Source: Bacillus pseudomycoides (lineage in GTDB: Bacteria > Bacillota > Bacilli > Bacillales > Bacillaceae_G). Taken from it: a stretch of 64,000 bases of DNA. The notes beneath the pieces were generated by a model. It saw nothing but the letters and a program-made list of their open reading frames with translations. It was not told the origin of the DNA and made no database searches. Of this stretch, positions 33,318-41,730 are shown piece by piece; position 1 is the first letter of the stretch, and the number at the start of each line of letters is the position of its first letter. Made by a program: the position numbers and the translations under genes. The stretch is taken from contig NZ_NUQE01000022.1 of assembly GCF_002582035.1 (NCBI RefSeq), positions 1 through 64,000 of the forward strand, read 5' to 3'.

Positions 33318-34388
33318 TTATTTTGCATATAAAGAAAGTTTATGTTTTAACATTCGTTGCAAAATGGCATATGTCAAAATGCTAAACCCTATAAAATACA
33401 TATAGTGAAGCGGGATAGATTTACTGCCATCAGTGAAAACTTCGCTACCAAGAAGTCCGAAACAAATGGAAGTACATATTGAGAAATAGGCATGCAGTTT
33501 TTGGTATAGCAGTATTTTTCCATTATGCTCATTTGGTGAGCGCTCATATAAATAGGCTCCTAACGGAAGACAAATGAGTATATAAATCGCAGGACTTAGT
33601 AGTGTCCAAGCAGACGGGATATGGTGATAAGCAGGTCCCACATGTAGCTCTCCGTAGTCATCTTTTATAGCTTCTCGACGTGGATCATAGTCGTAGTTAA
33701 TATTAAAATGGGTAAGAGGAGCTAGGGTACTTATATTTTCTATGTATACGGAACTTTTACGATAGACATCGTGATATTCTTTTTCTGACAAATCAACATG
33801 TAATGCAAAGAAAGGAAATGCCAGCTGAAAAATGTAAATAGGGAAAATTATTAAAATATAACTTATCGCACTTTGTGAAATAATATTTCCTGTAATTGTT
33901 CCGATAAAGAGTGATAATGTATAGACTGCAATTAATGTTATAATTGCATATGCAAAGTATAGATGAAACGGTGTAAATGATTGATATTTGGCGTGTATCG
34001 TAGTTTTGTAAACAATATACATAAAACCCCAACTTACGCTAAGTGCACTTACGATATGAACCGTACCAAATAACCATTTGGATAAAAACAGGTGGGAGCG
34101 TTTAAATGGCATAGCCCAAAGAAAATCAATCGATTGGTTATTCCGTTCCCACCCTATTAATATAGTAGTTAATCCAATTAAAATTAGGGCAGGAAATATT
34201 ATAGGATCACCGCCACTCCAATGATATAAATAATAACTATCTTTTGTATTCATATGAAAGTAATGAACCATATCTTGAGCACTTACATAATATTTATAAG
34301 GTAATACGTATAGCGTACTTAGCCAAAAGAGTAAAATAGCATATTTCCCTTGCTTCCAGTTTCGTATCCATAATGCTTTATGGAACAT
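33318..34388 (-). CDS. ABC transporter permease, second (YtrC/YtrD-like)
   Basis: A 356-residue membrane protein with about six to eight helices. It is clearly homologous to the permease encoded just upstream: both begin MFHKALW-R--KQGKY, share ILIGWERNNQS-DF--MPFKR and LFIGTITGNI-SQS, and end with a P(N)E-NGKILL segment. It belongs to the group of permeases in ytr-type operons. The start at 34388 (ATG TTC CAT) fits an AGGTGA site and the paralogue. Last gene of the operon. Confidence 0.82.
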   Translation of the reverse strand: MFHKALWIRNWKQGKYAILLFWLSTLYVLPYKYYVSAQDMVHYFHMNTKDSYYLYHWSGGDPIIFPALILIGLTTILIGWERNNQSIDFLWAMPFKRSHLFLSKWLFGTVHIVSALSVSWGFMYIVYKTTIHAKYQSFTPFHLYFAYAIITLIAVYTLSLFIGTITGNIISQSAISYILIIFPIYIFQLAFPFFALHVDLSEKEYHDVYRKSSVYIENISTLAPLTHFNINYDYDPRREAIKDDYGELHVGPAYHHIPSAWTLLSPAIYILICLPLGAYLYERSPNEHNGKILLYQKLHAYFSICTSICFGLLGSEVFTDGSKSIPLHYMYFIGFSILTYAILQRMLKHKLSLYAK

Positions 34389-34439
34389 GTAATTCACCTC
34401 GATTTATACGTGTATTTTCTAAATTTAAAATAATAATCG

Positions 34440-35525
34440 TTACCTTCCACCGAAAGAAAATTTCCATTTTAGTAGGCGAGTAAAAACGAAGTAGCTAACA
34501 ATGCTGGCTATAAAAAAACCGACGTAATAAGCAAGGAACGCATCTCTTCCTCCGAGTAACCTACCACCAAACAAAGCGAAACAAAGAACAGTGCAACCAA
34601 TAAACCATTTCTGTAATTGTGGAAATAATAGTATTTTTCCGTTTTGTTCGTTTGGAGCACGTGTGTAAAGCAAAGTTCCGATTGGTAAAAAGATAATGAT
34701 ATAAGCAAATGGTGTCAGTAATTTCCACGCAGATGGAACAGGTGTTGTTTTCTTTGGATCGTCTGGCGGTAATGTGGAAATTTCATTTCCTTGCTCATCG
34801 AACTTTGCGATAGGATGGTAATCAAAATGAATGTCGAAAGACTCTAACGGCGCAACGATACTTACATGTTGTAAGTATTCATGAGTTTTACGCTCTATTT
34901 CTCCTAATGCTTCTACTGAATCTCTCGTATGAGTATATACAAATCCAGATATTAACAATACTAAACCATATGGTAGAAATAATAGAATTGCAGTTAGGCC
35001 ACTCTGTGAGAAAATATTCCCGGTAATGGTACCGATAAATAAAGTGAATGTATAGATTGCGATGAGTACAATCGTAGCGTATAAAAAGTAAGTGTGGAAT
35101 AGAGTAAATATTTGATACTGGTCGTGAAACGATACGTTCTTTATCCCATACATACTTATCCAACAAATGATATTTACTGTAATAATATTCAACACGCCAA
35201 ATAACCATTTTGTTAAATAAATATCTTTTCGTTTAAAAGGCATAGAGAAAAGAAAATCAGTTGATTGATTATTTCGTTCCCATCCAATCAAGACGCAAGC
35301 AAGTGCAATGAGAATGATACCTTGGATGAAGACGGTGTCAAATGTATTAAAATAATAGGAATAATAATAAACATAATCATCAAATTTTATTTTAGATTGG
35401 CTAAACTCTGATTGAGCAGCACTATAATATTTATAAGGTAACAAATATAAACTACTTAACCAAAACAATAGAATAATATATTTTCCTTGTTTATAAGTTC
35501 GCATCCATAACGCCTTATGAAACAT
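34440..35525 (-). CDS. ABC transporter permease, first (YtrC/YtrD-like)
   Basis: A 361-residue paralogue of the following permease with the same MFHKALWMRTYKQGKY start, GWERNNQSTDFLFSMPFKRK loop and GNIFSQS segment. A large extracytoplasmic loop (about 190-260) lies between helices. Two similar permeases would pair with the ATPase to form a heterodimeric transporter. It overlaps the ATPase gene by 11 bp, with GAGGAGGGGT as ribosome-binding site. The substrate is unknown. Confidence 0.84.
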   Translation of the reverse strand: MFHKALWMRTYKQGKYIILLFWLSSLYLLPYKYYSAAQSEFSQSKIKFDDYVYYYSYYFNTFDTVFIQGIILIALACVLIGWERNNQSTDFLFSMPFKRKDIYLTKWLFGVLNIITVNIICWISMYGIKNVSFHDQYQIFTLFHTYFLYATIVLIAIYTFTLFIGTITGNIFSQSGLTAILLFLPYGLVLLISGFVYTHTRDSVEALGEIERKTHEYLQHVSIVAPLESFDIHFDYHPIAKFDEQGNEISTLPPDDPKKTTPVPSAWKLLTPFAYIIIFLPIGTLLYTRAPNEQNGKILLFPQLQKWFIGCTVLCFALFGGRLLGGRDAFLAYYVGFFIASIVSYFVFTRLLKWKFSFGGR

Positions 35526-36396
35526 GTGACCCCTCCTCAAAAGCTGTAACAAATACATCTTCAAGTGACATTGGCAATTCTTCTAATAAGAGCGGCTGCT
35601 CTTTATGAAATTTTTCTAACGTAGCTGTTACGTTACCTTCGATTAAGACGGTATATACTTTTCCTGTTTGGTTTAATACTTTCACATTACATAAATTCAC
35701 TAGCTTTTGTGGTAGTGAGCGTTCATAAGCTACTTGAATTTTTGCATAGCGTGATTTTGTATCTTCTAAAGCTGTGATGGATGCAATTGTATGATCTTTC
35801 AAAATGATGACTGTGTCTGCGATTTTTTCCACTTCATCTAGGTGATGCGTAGAAATGAGAACTGTGATTTCACGCTCTGCCACTTCTTCAATTAAAAATT
35901 GAAGGATTTGTCTTTTTACGATTGGATCTAGTCCATTTGTTGGTTCATCTAAAATAATGTATTCTACGCCAGTAGAAAAAGCTAAGATCATTGCTAATAG
36001 TGCTTTCATTCCGCGGGAGTAGCTGCGAATGCGTTTTTCTGGTAGGTTAAAGCGCTCTAGTAGTTTATAAAAATAGTCTTCATTGAAATTATGATAGACT
36101 GCTTTATAAAATTTTACGATTTCTTTTACTGTATATCCGCTTAATACGTTTGTAGAGTCTGGAACATATACAACTGTTTGTTTCACTTCAGGATGTTTGT
36201 GCACGTCAACTTCGTTATATGTAACAGTGCCTTCATCTGGATTTAATATTCCAACAAGTGTACGTAATAATGTTGTTTTTCCAGCTCCGTTTCTTCCGAG
36301 CAATCCAACGATGCTTCCCTTTTTTAAAGTAAATGAAATATCTTCTAATATTATTTGGTTATCAATTGTTTTCTTTACGTTCGTTACCTTCAGCAT
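35515..36396 (-). CDS. ytrB: ABC transporter ATPase, YtrB-like
   Basis: A 293-residue ATP-binding subunit. Walker A GRNGAGKTTLL (about 34-44), Q-loop region, degenerate signature YSRGMKALL in place of LSGGQ, Walker B YIILDEPTNGLDP, and H-loop STHHLDEVEKIA. The C-terminal extension of about 80 residues is typical of the YtrB group; B. subtilis YtrB is about the same length. It overlaps the regulator gene by 35 bp and the first permease by 11 bp. Confidence 0.88.
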   Translation of the reverse strand: MLKVTNVKKTIDNQIILEDISFTLKKGSIVGLLGRNGAGKTTLLRTLVGILNPDEGTVTYNEVDVHKHPEVKQTVVYVPDSTNVLSGYTVKEIVKFYKAVYHNFNEDYFYKLLERFNLPEKRIRSYSRGMKALLAMILAFSTGVEYIILDEPTNGLDPIVKRQILQFLIEEVAEREITVLISTHHLDEVEKIADTVIILKDHTIASITALEDTKSRYAKIQVAYERSLPQKLVNLCNVKVLNQTGKVYTVLIEGNVTATLEKFHKEQPLLLEELPMSLEDVFVTAFEEGSHVS

Positions 36397-36781
36397 CAGT
36401 ATTTCCCCCTAATTCTTTATAGTATGAATCAATCCAATCATGAATCTTTTCTTTTGAAATACCGAGATAAGAAGCTTCTAGTAATAATTGATGAAATTGT
36501 TTTTCCACCATAGCGATTTTCCTTTCATCTTGTGTTGGGGTAATCGATTGGGATACAAATGTTCCTTTGCCTCGCAGTGTTTCAATAATTCCTTGTCGTT
36601 CTAATTCTTGATATGCTTTACTCACAGTATTTGGGTTTATCACGAGTGAAGAGGCAAGTTCTCGAACGGAAGGGAGCTTATCGTTTGGTACGAGCATTGC
36701 TTTTAAAACTAGTTCCTTTACGCTGTGAACAATTTGTTCCCATATCGGAGTGTTGCTTCTTGGATCAAGTTGAATGTGCAA
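36362..36781 (-). CDS. ytrA: GntR-family regulator, YtrA type
   Basis: A short GntR protein (139 residues) with the winged helix only and a small tail: NTPIWEQIVHSVKELVLKA, LPSVRELASSLVINPNTVSKAYQELE and GIIETLRGKGTFVS. YtrA-type regulators repress their own ABC operon and respond to cell-wall-active compounds. The TTG at 36781 has AAGGAG at good spacing; a TTG two codons earlier is too close. The operator upstream has the AGTGTA-13-TACACT form recognised by YtrA. Confidence 0.9.
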   Translation of the reverse strand: MHIQLDPRSNTPIWEQIVHSVKELVLKAMLVPNDKLPSVRELASSLVINPNTVSKAYQELERQGIIETLRGKGTFVSQSITPTQDERKIAMVEKQFHQLLLEASYLGISKEKIHDWIDSYYKELGGNTDAEGNERKENN

Positions 36782-36810
36782 GAGCAATGTCTCCTTCCTG
36801 ATAAAATTTT

Positions 36811-36837
36811 AAGTGTACTACTAGATGTAATACACTT
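36811..36837 (-). promoter_or_regulatory. YtrA operator
   Basis: AAGTGTACTAC, 5 bp, GTAATACACTT: 10 of 11 arm positions complementary. AGTGTA and TACACT are separated by exactly 13 bp, the known B. subtilis YtrA site layout. It covers the predicted transcription start. Confidence 0.88.
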
Positions 36838-36841
36838 AATA

Positions 36842-36869
36842 CAATATATAGTACGCTATTGTTTGTCAA
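36842..36869 (-). promoter_or_regulatory. ytr operon promoter
   Basis: On the minus strand TTGACA, 17 bp, TATTGT, immediately upstream of the operator. Confidence 0.7.
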
Positions 36870-36890
36870 TGCTATTTTTAGAAAAACATG

Positions 36891-36919
36891 GTATAAAAAC
36901 CCTTCATTTGGAAAAAATA
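36891..36919 (+). promoter_or_regulatory. sigma-F promoter of dacF
   Basis: GTATA, 14 bp, GGAAAAAATA matches the sigma-F pattern (GYATA and GGNNANANT). dacF is a forespore sigma-F gene in B. subtilis. Confidence 0.78.
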
Positions 36920-36946
36920 GGTGTGATATAGAATGGAGGGTTAGTC

Positions 36947-38125
36947 ATGAAGCGATTGATTGGAATACTTGTTTGTGTCATGTTAGTGCTTTCCGCTGTT
37001 CCAATTGGTTTTGCGCAGTCTGAGAAAAAAGAAGCGGAAACAAAACCACAGCTAGCGGAACAAGCATCGTCAGCGATTGTTATTGAACAGGATACGGGAA
37101 AAGTTTTATTTGAAAAAAATCCAAATGAAAAGTTGCCACCTGCTAGTATGACAAAAATTATGACTATGTTACTCATTATGGAGCAAATTGAAAAAGGCAA
37201 GCTAACACTGAAAGATAAAGTGAGAGCGAGTGAGCATGCAGCTTCTATGGGTGGATCGCAAATCTTTCTTGAGCCTGGTGAAGAAATGACAGTCGATGAA
37301 ATGTTAAAAGGTATTGCAATTGCGTCTGGAAATGATGCATCAGTTGCGGTTGCTGAACACATTGCTGGATCAGAAGAAGGATTTGTAGACATGATGAATA
37401 AAAAAGCAAAAGATTTAGGACTTAAAAATACTCATTTTCAAAATCCAACGGGTCTTCCAGCTAAGAACCATTATTCAACAGCACATGATATGGCAGTTAT
37501 GGCAAAGGAATTAATGAAATACCCGTTAATTCGTAAATATACAGGTAAATATGAAGATTATTTACGAGAAGATACGGATAAGAAATTTTGGCTTGTAAAT
37601 ACAAACAAGCTTGTTCGTTTCTATCCAGGTGTTGATGGCGTGAAAACAGGCTTTACAACAGAGGCAAAATATTGCTTAACAGCATCTGCAGAGCGAAATG
37701 GCATGCGCGTCATTTCTGTTATCATGGGATCTCCAACATCAAAAGAACGGAATGCGGAAGTAACGAAGCTTCTTGATTATGCATTTAGTCAATATATGAC
37801 GAAAAAAATGTATACAAGAGGCGAAAAAATTCAGACAGTAAAAGTTGGAAAAGGAAAAAAAGAAACTGTCGACTTAGTTGCGTCTGACAATGTTTCTCTA
37901 CTAATGAAAAAGGGAGAAACGATGAAAAATATTAAAAAAGAAGTAGTAGCTGAGGAAAAAGTGAAAGCTCCAATTAAAAAAGGAGATGCTTTAGGTACAC
38001 TTGTCATAAAAAAAGATAATGAAGTATTACTTAAACAGACAATTGTTGCGAAAGAGGATGTCGCAGCAGCAAGCTGGTGGGAGTTATTTAAACGAAGTTT
38101 TGGGATGTTTTCGACATCGAAATAG
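36947..38125 (+). CDS. dacF: D-alanyl-D-alanine carboxypeptidase DacF
   Basis: A 392-residue low-molecular-weight penicillin-binding protein. It has a signal peptide cleaved after GFA and the three active-site motifs: PPASMTKIM (SxxK, about 66-74), ASGNDAS (SxN) and GVKTGFT (KTG). A C-terminal beta domain and amphipathic anchor follow (SWWELFKRSFGMF). DacF trims peptide side chains of spore cortex peptidoglycan from the forespore side. A GGAGGG site precedes the ATG. The place just before spoIIAA is conserved in bacilli. Confidence 0.94.
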   Translation: MKRLIGILVCVMLVLSAVPIGFAQSEKKEAETKPQLAEQASSAIVIEQDTGKVLFEKNPNEKLPPASMTKIMTMLLIMEQIEKGKLTLKDKVRASEHAASMGGSQIFLEPGEEMTVDEMLKGIAIASGNDASVAVAEHIAGSEEGFVDMMNKKAKDLGLKNTHFQNPTGLPAKNHYSTAHDMAVMAKELMKYPLIRKYTGKYEDYLREDTDKKFWLVNTNKLVRFYPGVDGVKTGFTTEAKYCLTASAERNGMRVISVIMGSPTSKERNAEVTKLLDYAFSQYMTKKMYTRGEKIQTVKVGKGKKETVDLVASDNVSLLMKKGETMKNIKKEVVAEEKVKAPIKKGDALGTLVIKKDNEVLLKQTIVAKEDVAAASWWELFKRSFGMFSTSK

Positions 38126-38146
38126 CGGCAATTTTATTGCCGCTTT
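38122..38146 (+). terminator. intrinsic terminator after dacF
   Basis: AGCGGCAA / TTGCCGCT with a 5-nt loop, then TTCTCGTTTGTTTTT. It separates dacF from spoIIAA. Confidence 0.75.
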
Positions 38147-38156
38147 CTCGTTTGTT

Positions 38157-38199
38157 TTTATCCCAATGGCAAGAGATGCCGCTAGAAGGTTCATTTTAT
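38157..38199 (-). repeat. decayed bcr1-like minimal copy
   Basis: TTTATCCCAATGGC ... GAAGGTTCATTTTAT keeps both termini and shares its right TTTAT with the next element. Confidence 0.5.
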
Positions 38200-38300
38200 C
38201 CCGCTATTCGTGGGAGATAACTGCTGGCATGCGCCCAATTCATTCAACTAACCATCAGTGGGGATGAAGAAAATCCCCACTGATGGAAGTTGCGCTTTAT
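38195..38300 (-). repeat. bcr1-type repeat, 106-bp form
   Basis: TTTAT-flanked; the first hairpin and the middle module are kept, the second hairpin is deleted (end module joined to AGATAACTGCTGG). Inserted between dacF and spoIIAA. Confidence 0.9.
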
Positions 38301-38328
38301 GACGAAATAGTACTTCTTTTGTCAGGTG

Positions 38329-38355
38329 GAAGGATTCTACATTTATATAGAGAAA
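38329..38355 (+). promoter_or_regulatory. candidate sigma-H promoter of spoIIA
   Basis: GAAGGATT, 12 bp, AGAGAAA compares with the sigma-H consensus (AGGAWWW and RNNGAAT). It lies 57 bp before spoIIAA; spoIIA is sigma-H dependent in B. subtilis. Confidence 0.55.
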
Positions 38356-38411
38356 AACTTCTTATATGTTTTGCGTGTATACGCGAATTTTGAATGTAAG
38401 GAGGAAATAGA

Positions 38412-38762
38412 GTGAGTCTTTCCATTCATTTAGAAGTAAAGCGTGACGTCTTATGTGTTCGTTTAGCAGGCGAACTGGATCATCATACTGCCGAAGAGTT
38501 GCGAGCGAAAGTCACTGATATGATTGAGACGCATCATGTTCATCATATTATTTTAAACTTAGAGCAATTAGCATTTATGGATAGTTCTGGTCTTGGTGTT
38601 GTGTTAGGGAGATATAAACATGTCAAAAGCTTAGGCGGCGAAATGGTTGTATGTGCAATTTCTCCTGCTGTAAAACGCTTGTTTGAGATGTCAGGACTAT
38701 TTAAAATTATTCGTTTAGAAGAAAATGAAGCGCATGCGCTCGCGACATTGGGGGTGGCGTAG
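38412..38762 (+). CDS. spoIIAA: anti-anti-sigma factor SpoIIAA
   Basis: A 116-residue STAS-domain protein. Its regulatory phosphorylation site is seen in [15 protein letters not shown] (Ser near 58). In unphosphorylated form it displaces sigma-F from SpoIIAB and so starts forespore transcription after septation; SpoIIE reactivates it. GTG start with AAGGAGG upstream. Its stop codon touches the spoIIAB start with no gap. Confidence 0.97.
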   Translation: MSLSIHLEVKRDVLCVRLAGELDHHTAEELRAKVTDMIETHHVHHIILNLEQLAFMDSSGLGVVLGRYKHVKSLGGEMVVCAISPAVKRLFEMSGLFKIIRLEENEAHALATLGVA

Positions 38763-39203
38763 ATGAGAAATGAAATGAACCTTCAATTTTCAGCATTAAG
38801 TCAAAATGAATCGTTTGCTCGGGTTACAGTTGCAGCTTTTATTGCGCAGCTTGATCCAACGATGGAAGAGTTAACTGAAGTGAAAACAGTCGTGTCTGAA
38901 GCGGTAACCAATGCTATTATTCATGGGTATGAAGGGCATGCGGATGGCATTGTGTATATTACAGTTATTTTGGAAGATGACATGGTAAAGTTAACGATTC
39001 GTGATGAAGGGATTGGAATCCTAGATTTAGATGAAGCAAGGCAACCCCTTTTCACAACAAAACCCGAATTAGAGCGTTCCGGAATGGGATTTACCATTAT
39101 GGAAAATTTTATGGACGAAGTAGAGGTTATTTCTAATGAATCTTTCGGGACAACGATCCATTTGACGAAGTATCTATCAAAAAGTAACGCTCTATGCAAT
39201 TAA
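38763..39203 (+). CDS. spoIIAB: anti-sigma F factor / kinase SpoIIAB
   Basis: A 146-residue GHKL-fold kinase. The N box is [15 protein letters not shown], the G1 box is [10 protein letters not shown] and the G2 region is [17 protein letters not shown]. It binds sigma-F in the ATP state and phosphorylates SpoIIAA. Start codon directly after the spoIIAA stop, indicating translational coupling and balanced stoichiometry. The sigF gene follows 12 bp after its stop. Confidence 0.97.
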   Translation: MRNEMNLQFSALSQNESFARVTVAAFIAQLDPTMEELTEVKTVVSEAVTNAIIHGYEGHADGIVYITVILEDDMVKLTIRDEGIGILDLDEARQPLFTTKPELERSGMGFTIMENFMDEVEVISNESFGTTIHLTKYLSKSNALCN

Positions 39204-39215
39204 GGAGAATTGCCT

Positions 39216-39980
39216 ATGGACATAGAGGTCAGAAGTGAAAAAGGAAAAGGAAAAGGGCAGTTAAAGGATCACGAGTTAAAAGAATTAATTCAAAGAAGTC
39301 AAGATGGTGATCAAGGAGCGAGAGATTTAATTGTACAAAATAATATGAGACTTGTTTGGTCGGTTGTACAACGTTTTTTAAATCGCGGTTATGAACCGGA
39401 AGACTTGTTTCAAATTGGTTGTATTGGTTTGTTAAAATCTGTCGACAAATTTGATTTATCTTTTGATGTAAAGTTTTCAACATATGCAGTCCCGATGATC
39501 ATTGGAGAAATTCAACGTTTTTTACGTGATGATGGGACAGTGAAAGTAAGTCGTTCTTTAAAGGAAACTGGAAATAAGATTCGCAAAATGAAAGATGAAT
39601 TATCAAAAGAGTATGGCCGTGCACCGACAATTACCGAGATAGCGGAGGCGTTAGAATTAACGCCAGAAGAAGTTGTAATGGCGCAAGAAGCAAGCCGGAC
39701 ACCATCATCTATACATGAAACGGTGTATGAAAATGATGGTGACCCTATTACCATTTTAGATCAAATCGCGGATCGTTCTGAAACGAAGTGGTTTGATAAA
39801 ATTGCTTTAAAAGAAGCGATCCGTGAATTAGATGAACGTGAACGACTGATTGTATATTTGCGGTATTATAAAGATCAAACGCAATCGGAAGTAGCGGAGC
39901 GTTTAGGGATTTCTCAAGTACAAGTATCGCGGCTAGAAAAGAAAATATTAAAGCAAATGAAGGACCGAATAGGCGAATAG
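39216..39980 (+). CDS. sigF: RNA polymerase sigma-F factor
   Basis: A 254-residue forespore-specific sigma factor. Region 2: LVWSVVQRFLNRGYEPEDLFQIGCIGLLKSVDKFD and FSTYAVPMIIGEIQRFLRDDG. Region 3: SRSLKETGNKIRKMKDEL. Region 4: ELDERERLIVYLRYYKDQTQ and VAERLGISQVQVSRLEKKIL. The ATG at 39216 has AAGGAG eight bases before; the TTG two codons upstream lies too close to it. Third gene of spoIIA, held inactive by SpoIIAB until engulfment begins. Confidence 0.97.
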   Translation: MDIEVRSEKGKGKGQLKDHELKELIQRSQDGDQGARDLIVQNNMRLVWSVVQRFLNRGYEPEDLFQIGCIGLLKSVDKFDLSFDVKFSTYAVPMIIGEIQRFLRDDGTVKVSRSLKETGNKIRKMKDELSKEYGRAPTITEIAEALELTPEEVVMAQEASRTPSSIHETVYENDGDPITILDQIADRSETKWFDKIALKEAIRELDERERLIVYLRYYKDQTQSEVAERLGISQVQVSRLEKKILKQMKDRIGE

Positions 39981-39997
39981 TCTATTCGTTTTTTTAT
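39966..39997 (+). terminator. intrinsic terminator after sigF
   Basis: CGAATAG / CTATTCG with a 9-nt loop, then a run of T. It overlaps the sigF stop region. Confidence 0.8.
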
Positions 39998-40008
39998 TTG
40001 AAAAAAGT

Positions 40009-40039
40009 TGTATTAGAAAATTTTCCAATATCCATACTA
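40009..40039 (+). promoter_or_regulatory. sigma-G promoter of the spoVA operon
   Basis: TGTATT, 18 bp, CATACTA: the -10 fits the sigma-G consensus CATNNTA, and spoVA is a known sigma-G operon. Confidence 0.85.
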
Positions 40040-40071
40040 CAACTACGAGGAATAGTTAAGAGGTGATTGGA

Positions 40072-40692
40072 GTGGAGCAAACGATATATGTAAAGATGAG
40101 AAGTCGTTTACAAGTGTCGCCTGCTTATGAGATTAAAGTTGGTGATGTAGCACAAGTAGTTGGAGATTCACATATTGTAGACGAAATAAAACGACAGGCT
40201 GTATACAAAATTACAAAGAAAGATAAAACGCATGTGGTAATTGATGTGATGAAAGTCATTCAGCACATTCAACAGTATTCTAGCAGTTTACAAATTAATT
40301 TACTTGGTTCAGCACAAACTATTGTTGAAATTGTATATGAAAAAAAGCGAGTAAATCCATTTTTCTTTGGAATGGTTTGGCTATTACTATTTGTGGGAGC
40401 TGCCCTTGCAATTATTTATTTTCATGAAGACGTTAGTATGCAGCAAGTACATCAACGCTTGTATTACATGATTACAGGAGAAAACAATAAAAAGCCACTT
40501 TTATTTCAAATCCCATATTCGTTAGGACTTGGACTTGGAATGGTTCTTTTTTTTAATCATGTTTTTCAAAAGCGCATTAATGAGGAGCCGAGCCCATTAG
40601 AAGTTGAAATGTTCCAATATCAGCAATCACTCGATCAATATGTGATGATGAATGAAAATAAAGAAATGATAAAGAAAATCCCAAATGATTGA
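40072..40692 (+). CDS. spoVAA: stage V sporulation protein AA
   Basis: A 206-residue membrane protein, first of the spoVA operon that moves dipicolinic acid into the developing spore and out during germination. A soluble N-terminal part (RSRLQVSPAYEIKVGDVAQV) is followed by two hydrophobic helices (PFFFGMVWLLLFVGAALAI and a later SLGLGLGMVLFFNHVF) and EEPSPLEVEMFQYQ near the end. The GTG at 40072 follows AAGAGGTGA and gives the same length as B. subtilis SpoVAA. Confidence 0.95.
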   Translation: MEQTIYVKMRSRLQVSPAYEIKVGDVAQVVGDSHIVDEIKRQAVYKITKKDKTHVVIDVMKVIQHIQQYSSSLQINLLGSAQTIVEIVYEKKRVNPFFFGMVWLLLFVGAALAIIYFHEDVSMQQVHQRLYYMITGENNKKPLLFQIPYSLGLGLGMVLFFNHVFQKRINEEPSPLEVEMFQYQQSLDQYVMMNENKEMIKKIPND

Positions 40693-41101
40693 ATATATCG
40701 GGGTGATCTTTATTGGATTTGCTGGTGGAATTGCTGTTGGAGGAGGATACGTTGCATTTTTAACTGTATTAGGTGTGATTCCAAGGCTCGCTCAGTTAAC
40801 GAAAAGTGGTCATCGTGTTCAATGTTATGAATGGGCTGTTGTGAGCGGTGCATTAAGCGGCGCATGGTGCAGTTTACGCGATATCACATTGATGGCTTCA
40901 CCGTATTGGCTTTTGCTCCTTGGATTGTTATGTGGCACATTTATTGGAATGCTTGCCGCTGCCTTAACAGAAGTGCTGAATGTACTTCCAATATTGGCAA
41001 AACGTGTTGGAGTTGATGGGAAAATTGTTATTCTTCTTATCGCACTTGTTCTTGGTAAGGTGGTAGGTTCTTTATTTCATTGGATTTATTTTGTGAAGTA
41101 G
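40685..41101 (+). CDS. spoVAB: stage V sporulation protein AB
   Basis: A 138-residue integral membrane protein with four predicted helices, beginning IEYIGVIFIGFAGGIAVGGGYVAFLTVLGVIPRL. The gene overlaps spoVAA by eight bases. It is part of the SpoVA channel complex in the spore inner membrane; its specific role is not defined. Position and size match the family. Confidence 0.94.
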   Translation: MIEYIGVIFIGFAGGIAVGGGYVAFLTVLGVIPRLAQLTKSGHRVQCYEWAVVSGALSGAWCSLRDITLMASPYWLLLLGLLCGTFIGMLAAALTEVLNVLPILAKRVGVDGKIVILLIALVLGKVVGSLFHWIYFVK

Positions 41102-41112
41102 GAGGTATGTAA

Positions 41113-41574
41113 ATGACACCGCGAAAATTGAAAGATGATTATACAAATAACGTGAAAGAGTATCAACCGAAACCTAGCTATGTTATGAATTGCGTCAAGG
41201 CTTTTGTTGTGGGAGGACTTATTTGTACATTAGGTGAAGCTTTGATGAAGATGTATATACACTATTTCGATTTTACAGAGAAAAATGCGGGAAATCCGGC
41301 AATCACAACATTAATATTATTGTCGGCCATTTTAACGGGATTTGGTGTATATGATAAACTTGGACAATTTGCAGGGGCAGGGTCATCAATTCCGGTTACT
41401 GGATTTGCAAATTCAATGGTGAGTGCAGCAATGGAACATCGCAGTGAAGGGATTGTTCTTGGGATTGCCACAAATATGTTCAAGATTGCTGGAAGTGTAA
41501 TTGTATTTGGGGTTGTTGGAGCGTATGTTGTAGGTCTCATTCGATATACATGGAAGCTGTTTATCTCACCCTAA
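41113..41574 (+). CDS. spoVAC: stage V sporulation protein AC
   Basis: A 153-residue membrane protein of the SpoVAC/SpoVAEb family; SpoVAC is a mechanosensitive channel subunit for dipicolinate release. Landmarks: FVVGGLICTLGEAL, LTGFGVYDKLGQFAGAGSSIPVTGFANSMVSAAMEH, then KIAGSVIVFGVVGAYV. The final codons (LFISP and TAA) correspond to the terminus of a reverse-oriented bcr1-type repeat (TTTATCTCACCCTAA), so the original C-terminus was probably replaced. The repeat separates it from spoVAD. Confidence 0.95.
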   Translation: MTPRKLKDDYTNNVKEYQPKPSYVMNCVKAFVVGGLICTLGEALMKMYIHYFDFTEKNAGNPAITTLILLSAILTGFGVYDKLGQFAGAGSSIPVTGFANSMVSAAMEHRSEGIVLGIATNMFKIAGSVIVFGVVGAYVVGLIRYTWKLFISP

Positions 41575-41710
41575 TAGGCAGTAAGCCCCCATCTCAAGAT
41601 TCAGAGAAAACAAAGAAGATAGGTGGGAGATAACTGCTGGTATGTGCCCAATTGCTTTAACTAACCCGCAGTGGGGCATGAAAAAAGCACTAAGGGAAGT
41701 TTCACTTTAT
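41560..41710 (-). repeat. bcr1-type repeat, full length, inside spoVA operon
   Basis: 151 bp flanked by TTTAT on both sides (41560-41564 and 41706-41710). The second hairpin and middle module are intact; the first hairpin is partly decayed. It lies between spoVAC and spoVAD with no sign of an internal terminator T-run. Confidence 0.92.
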
Positions 41711-41730
41711 GTAAGTAAAGGAGAAGATAG

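Noticed and set aside
31074-33320. Similar TAGCCT-CTGACTAG hairpins at 31080 and 33300 as a second repeat family
   Set aside because: Only two imperfect copies, each at a gene end; ordinary terminator-like hairpins explain them.
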